Shown here piece after piece: positions 60,157 to 64,000 of a stretch of 64,000 nt of DNA. The position numbers and the translations under genes are program-made. The stretch spans positions 12,542,420 through 12,606,419 of the forward strand of contig CM069600.1 of assembly GCA_035771175.1 (NCBI GenBank), written 5' to 3'. The notes below the pieces were generated by a model. That model made no database searches. It was not told where the DNA came from and worked only from the letters and a program-made list of their open reading frames with translations. Origin of the DNA: Paratinospora sagittata. Lineage: Eukaryota; Streptophyta; Magnoliopsida; Ranunculales; Menispermaceae. Each line of letters starts with the position of its first letter. The stretch's first letter is position 1.

Positions 60157-61462
60157 GTTGTTCCTCTAATCCCATAGACCAGAATCTGTCCTCTTGCCGC
60201 CGCAGTAGTCTTCCTTCGACTACTCCCATTCATCTCTCTTCCTCTTGTTGCTCTACTCAGACCTCTTGATGGGCCTCTCATCTGCTTTCTTGGCCTCATT
60301 CCATTCATCAGCATTGATGTACTTCATGGCTCAACACAAAAATTCCTTGTAAGTCCGAGCCTTTTTCTTCCCCAAGGAGTAGTAGAACTTACTGGCTCGG
60401 AGACTAGCTTCGCTAGCGAGGAGAACAACATGGTCGTCGAATTTGTCAACCTATATTACATCATTGTCGAACCGGTCCAGGTAATCTTTGAGGCTTTCTA
60501 TATTACATCATTGTCGAACCGGTCCAGGTAATCTTTGAGGCTTTCTCCCGACCTCTATCTGATGGCTAGAAGGTTGTTCACCGACTTCTCTCACTCTTCT
60601 CGCCCTACAAAGTGTTCCACTAACTTGTAGCAGATGTGACCAAAAAAATAGATCGAACCTCGTCGAAGATTTTAGTACCATTTCCGATTAGGGCGTTTGA
60701 GGGTTATTCGAAATCCCTTGCGCATAGTTGGGTCATCATACCTTTTGAAATCCTTCAAAGACTTGTACTTGTTGTTTTCGATGTGATATCGGGGATCTCC
60801 TTTTCCGTTGTAAAGACCTACGTCTGCGGTCTTAACGGTTTATGGAAGAGGATGTCGAACAATCTCGTCCACAAATTAGGACAAGAGCTATTTATATTCC
60901 TTATAGTGCTTGGCAGGGTCTTCTTCATTCGACCAAGTTGAGTCAGAACGTCCAGATCTAGAAGGCCTCCTGGATAACGACCTCCTAGATACTAACCTAG
61001 TAGGGGCATGTCTCTCTGCCTCAGTAATTTTTGAAGGCACCAACTGCTGGTGGGAAGATGCCGAGCTCTGACTCCTCTTGACATCTAAGGAGTGGTAGAA
61101 GTCTCTGGCAGATAGAAACTTTCGGTTAGTACTTAGCAGGTCTGGGCTTCGGGACTGACCTCTTCTTTGGACTGGGGCTTTGACATTTGCTTTCTTCTTC
61201 ATTTTGAAGTCGGTGATCATTGAGTACTTGGATGGGGAGTGCGTTCCTCAACACCTGCTATTGTTCAAGCACCACTCGAGACATCTTCTCGAGGTTCTTC
61301 TCAATTGCACTCAACCGAGAGATCTTCTATTTCTGGGCTGAGTTCTTCGGATGGTTCTTAGGTGGTCTGCTTCTCTTATTCCAAGGAACGTCGGACGAAG
61401 CGGTAGGTTCTACATCGACCGGGTGTTTTGCTTTTTGGCTCATGCTGACAAAACTAATCTAG
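60157..61462 (-). pseudogene. gag of the Tat-like element
   Basis: The minus strand starts ATGAGCCAAAAAGC near 61442. Basic, Ser/Arg-rich sequence ('LVSRRSLSRRPSRSGRSD') is followed by the gag core 'GKGDPRYHIENN' and 'SLKDYLDRFDNDVI', then a Lys/Glu-rich region near 60300. A 47-bp tandem duplication (60452-60545) and several stops break it. The order agrees with Retrotrans_gag of Tat-type elements. It continues in 57267-57410. Confidence 0.75.
60452..60545 (-). repeat. 47-bp tandem duplication in Tat-like gag
   Basis: The unit starting TATATTACATCATTGTCG occurs twice without a difference (60452-60498 and 60499-60545). It is not a multiple of three, so it shifts the gag frame. Confidence 0.95.
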
Positions 61463-61801
61463 GTTCAATATCTCGTATCCATAGATGACGCCAACAACTG
61501 TTGAAGCCAATTTAGCCCGCCCCACACGTTGCAAGATATTGTCCCTCATACAGGCCCCCAAGTTTGGCCAACCCCTAAGTTGGGCCATCGGGCCTGTGGG
61601 TGCCCACGAAGAGCGTGCCATAAAGGCAAGTCTTAAGGGATTTTGTTTTTCTTTTTAAGAAAATGCCTCTTGCTAGTGTGAGGGGGTGAGACTTCTTATG
61701 TGTCTTAGCTTGAAAGAACACATAATCGATATAGGACTAATCACTAGAGTTGAACCCACCAACAGTAGGCCCCCAGTCTCAGCATCTCACACGGATGCGT
61801 C

Positions 61802-61823
61802 GGTCCCCACAATTGGCACCAAA
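61802..61823 (-). promoter_or_regulatory. Primer-binding site of the Tat-like element
   Basis: The minus strand reads TTTGGTGCCAATTGTGGGGA directly after the LTR end. The TGGTGCC core fits a tRNA 3' end other than initiator Met, unlike the other gypsy elements here. It fixes the minus orientation. Confidence 0.7.
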
Positions 61824-62550
61824 TGTTGATGTAAGATTTGACCAACACAAAAGGGTGATGAGATGGAAGAAACATGTTGAGTTGGAACCTGCTTAGGTGG
61901 TGACTCACCTGCTCGATACCTCAGACCTGAGAGAGAAATAAAGGGAAAAATAGACTACCATGAGGAGCACTGATGTGATGTTGGCCAAAGACCCTTCGAT
62001 GCCTAAGTCAGATCCGAACTGTGTTGGGTAGTAAAATCACTATTACTTGAGTAGTCCATTGCTTACCTTGCTAATGAGAGGTGTAGAGTATTAATAGAGG
62101 TAGGGGTCTTTGGCTAGAAGTGGTAGGCATATGTTTTGCTGTGACATATGTACAACATATTTGGTAGGCTCATGTCTTGCTAAGACATACGCCAATTGTT
62201 GCTGGCAGGCGTATGTCTTGTTGTGATATATGCTCACTATCTCTGGTGTCTTGTAGTAGATTTCGCGAGATCTAACACACCTTATGGTTTACCTTTTATG
62301 TTCTTTATGAGCTTGGCATACCAAGCTCATGGACACCATATTTTCTGCCGAGGGTTACTTTCTTGATAGGTGCTGTGTAGTCAAATCAGGTCGGTACCTA
62401 CAGGTACCGACCTGTAGTTGTCTCTGGCCTTCGTCCTTTACATACATTGCAGTCCCTTGGTCATATTGTTGATTAGCTCGGTAGTTCGTACGAGGATGAA
62501 ATCGAGCTTACTGGGAGCCAGATTGGCATGTTGAATATTATGGTTCAACA
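61824..62550 (-). repeat. 5' LTR of the Tat-like element (727 bp)
   Basis: Starts TGTTGATGTAAGATTTGACC and ends ATGGTTCAACA in plus view; these ends are mirror images (TGTTGA/TCAACA). Direct partner of 49597-50351. It carries three imperfect GGTAGGC.TATGTCTTG words at about 62120-62220, also present in the partner. Confidence 0.9.
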
Positions 62551-64000
62551 ATTATCACCTCTTTTACCAACCAAACACTAGAAAATAACATTTTCTCAAG
62601 AAAATTCCTATTTTCCCCAAAAAAAAATCATTTTATCACCTCCCAAACACACCCTTAACCTTCCTTTCCCATTCTCCTATTCAGGCCCAAAAAATTATTA
62701 ACTAAACCGATAAATTCCTTTTTTTTTCCATGTGGTGTCTTGGCCCTTCGGGCAAGACTAATCCGCGTTCGAGAGCACTGTAGGGGCATTGGGCGGCTCT
62801 CCCCAAGTAAGCGTGATTAAGATGGACATGAGTTTCGATCATGAGACCTCCACCCCTCAACCACCTTTAGCACAGACCTCGACCATCTGTGTTGCACCAT
62901 GTTAGGTGTACCAGTAAATTCTTTCACTGTTCTCTTGCTTGCGGCTCTCTCTCTTTGGTTCTCTTTTTTGTGGAAATCTCTCTCAATCAACTTCCAACTT
63001 GAGGATTTTCTAAAGTTCGAATTAGAATCGTCCTTTCTATATAGCTTTATTTGTTTGATTGTTAATTTGGTTTATTGGTGTGGTTCTTAATGCATATTTT
63101 TAGGAGTTGGCAAGCATGTTTCTGCAAGCGTTTACTTGATATATCTCTCTATGACAGTGATTTCTAAGTTAGTTTTGGTTCGAGTTTGTATGTTGATCTT
63201 TTTTTTTTTTTTTTAATATGAATCTAGCTTATCCAAGGCTGCAATTTCGTCCTCTGTTCTTTAGATGTTGTTCTTTTATTTGCTTTCTTAATGAATTTTT
63301 TCATGTACAGATTTATAACATGTATAGAAGTATGCAACCTTCTCAAGCTTCTTGTTTAATCACTCTAAATCCTCAGGGTGTTTAATCACTCTAAATCCTC
63401 AGGGTTCGTCTACATTGGGCTTGCCTCATAGCAAATAAGCTTTTGACTGGTCATTATTTACAATCTTAGGGTTTCTTGTTCTTCTTCTTCTTAAAAAGGC
63501 GTAGCCTGGTACATTAAACTCCCACCTATGCACGAGATTTTACACATTCACAATCATTGGATAGATGTGTGTTGCATATCGTAAGGTGTGTAATAAATTA
63601 TTCAATGGTTTTACATATATAGTTGTATTTGAAGTTGCAATTTTTTGTAATTAAATTAACATTTTCCTTTTAATATAATGTATGCAATCTTTTTGCGTCA
63701 CAAAAGGTTGTTTCTACAACTTGAACTTGTGACCACATGGTCAAACGGGTAGCAATTCTTATTGTTGTGACAATGCTTTTCTTTGGTTCTTATTCTTCAA
63801 TAGAGAAAATCTTCATTAATTAATTTGCCGTGAAAATCATCAATTTTGTTTGATATTCTATTTCAATTCTTTTGTTTGTGTGTTACCTTTGAGGTGGAGA
63901 AAAGCTTTATACCTATTATGGAGTTAATTTCTAGTTTTTGGTGTTGGGAACTCAAGATCTCAATTGGAGTTGGGATTCCTAGGACTCAAAGCTTTGATGG
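62551..64000. other. Right flank, no supported gene
   Basis: After the target duplication the sequence has CCAACCAAACAC and CCCAAACACACCC wording like a miniature-element end (about 62570-62655). A GC-richer stretch (62735-62890) contains GCGTTCGAGAGC and could be SINE-like, at low confidence. A plus-strand 63-codon frame at 62899 begins MLGVPVNSFTVLLLAALS and is hydrophobic, but no intron-exon structure or motif supports it. From 63350 on only a short tandem repeat stands out. Confidence 0.35.
63353..63404 (+). repeat. 26-bp exact tandem duplication
   Basis: TGTTTAATCACTCTAAATCC plus TCAGGG is present twice back to back (63353-63378 and 63379-63404), with no difference between copies. Confidence 0.95.

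Larger units (their letters stand above)
49597..62550 (-). mobile_element. Tat-like Ty3/gypsy element with perfect ATTAT target duplication
   Basis: LTRs at 49597-50351 and 61824-62550 are direct copies (TGTTGATG ... GGTTCARCA). ATTAT stands immediately outside both (49592-49596 and 62551-62555). The primer site next to the right LTR and the gag orientation put the element on the minus strand. It carries gag (57267-57410 and 60157-61462), no pol, and an antisense ORF near the 3' LTR. Other LTR sequences are nested inside (51296-57266 and 57411-60156). The Tat assignment is inferred from the gag style and the antisense ORF. Confidence 0.88.

Noticed and set aside
62899..63090. 63-codon hydrophobic frame, possible signal peptide
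   Set aside because: No splice partner, no motif and a short length; the evidence is insufficient for a gene call.

Overview
The window is nuclear DNA from a flowering plant, probably a eudicot. It is AT-rich, and its dominant content is nested LTR retrotransposons (Ty3/gypsy of the Tekay-like and Tat types, plus Ty1/copia) with a LINE, SINE-like copies and small DNA transposons. The genes are plant-type: an intronless DYW-class pentatricopeptide repeat (PPR) gene, fragments resembling a WDR7-type WD40 gene and a GCN2-type kinase gene, and one small four-exon gene that I predict from splice sites and do not recognise. No tRNA, rRNA, CRISPR or prokaryotic operon structure was found. The species cannot be determined from sequence alone.

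Left block (1-27.5 kb): an AT-rich tandem repeat; an open 455-codon reading frame of the plant-transposon-associated type; a 5'-truncated Tekay-like element (gag-pol-chromodomain and 3' LTR, 2859-9721) that cuts a copia element; a second gypsy family with a long LTR (10029-12589) and a gag fragment; then a minus-strand gypsy element (PBS, gag, protease, RT, RNase H, truncated integrase) sitting inside a minus-strand copia element. The sequence 13075-15895 is repeated at 22821-25560, a pattern best explained by an unequal exchange between a full-length and a solo-LTR form.

Middle block (27.5-49.6 kb) is the gene-bearing part: a small four-exon gene (29000-31524, minus), the PPR gene (32620-34758, minus), a dead GCN2-like kinase fragment (about 39.25-39.64 kb) beside a CACTA miniature element and a solo LTR with a perfect target duplication, a WDR7-like exon fragment (43554-44389, minus), and a LINE 3' end (minus) split by a hAT-like miniature element. 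A roughly 1-kb fold-back repeat with clustered CCGAACC-type motifs ends this block.

Right block (49597-62550) is one Tat-like gypsy element on the minus strand, bounded by a perfect ATTAT target duplication. It keeps both LTRs, its primer site, gag pieces and a plus-strand (antisense) ORF with its own TATA box, but its pol is gone. In its place are two oppositely oriented LTRs of another gypsy family and a solo LTR with a perfect GTTGT duplication. The last 1.4 kb holds no gene I can support. Apart from the PPR gene, the small gene and perhaps the first ORF, almost everything coding here is broken transposon sequence.
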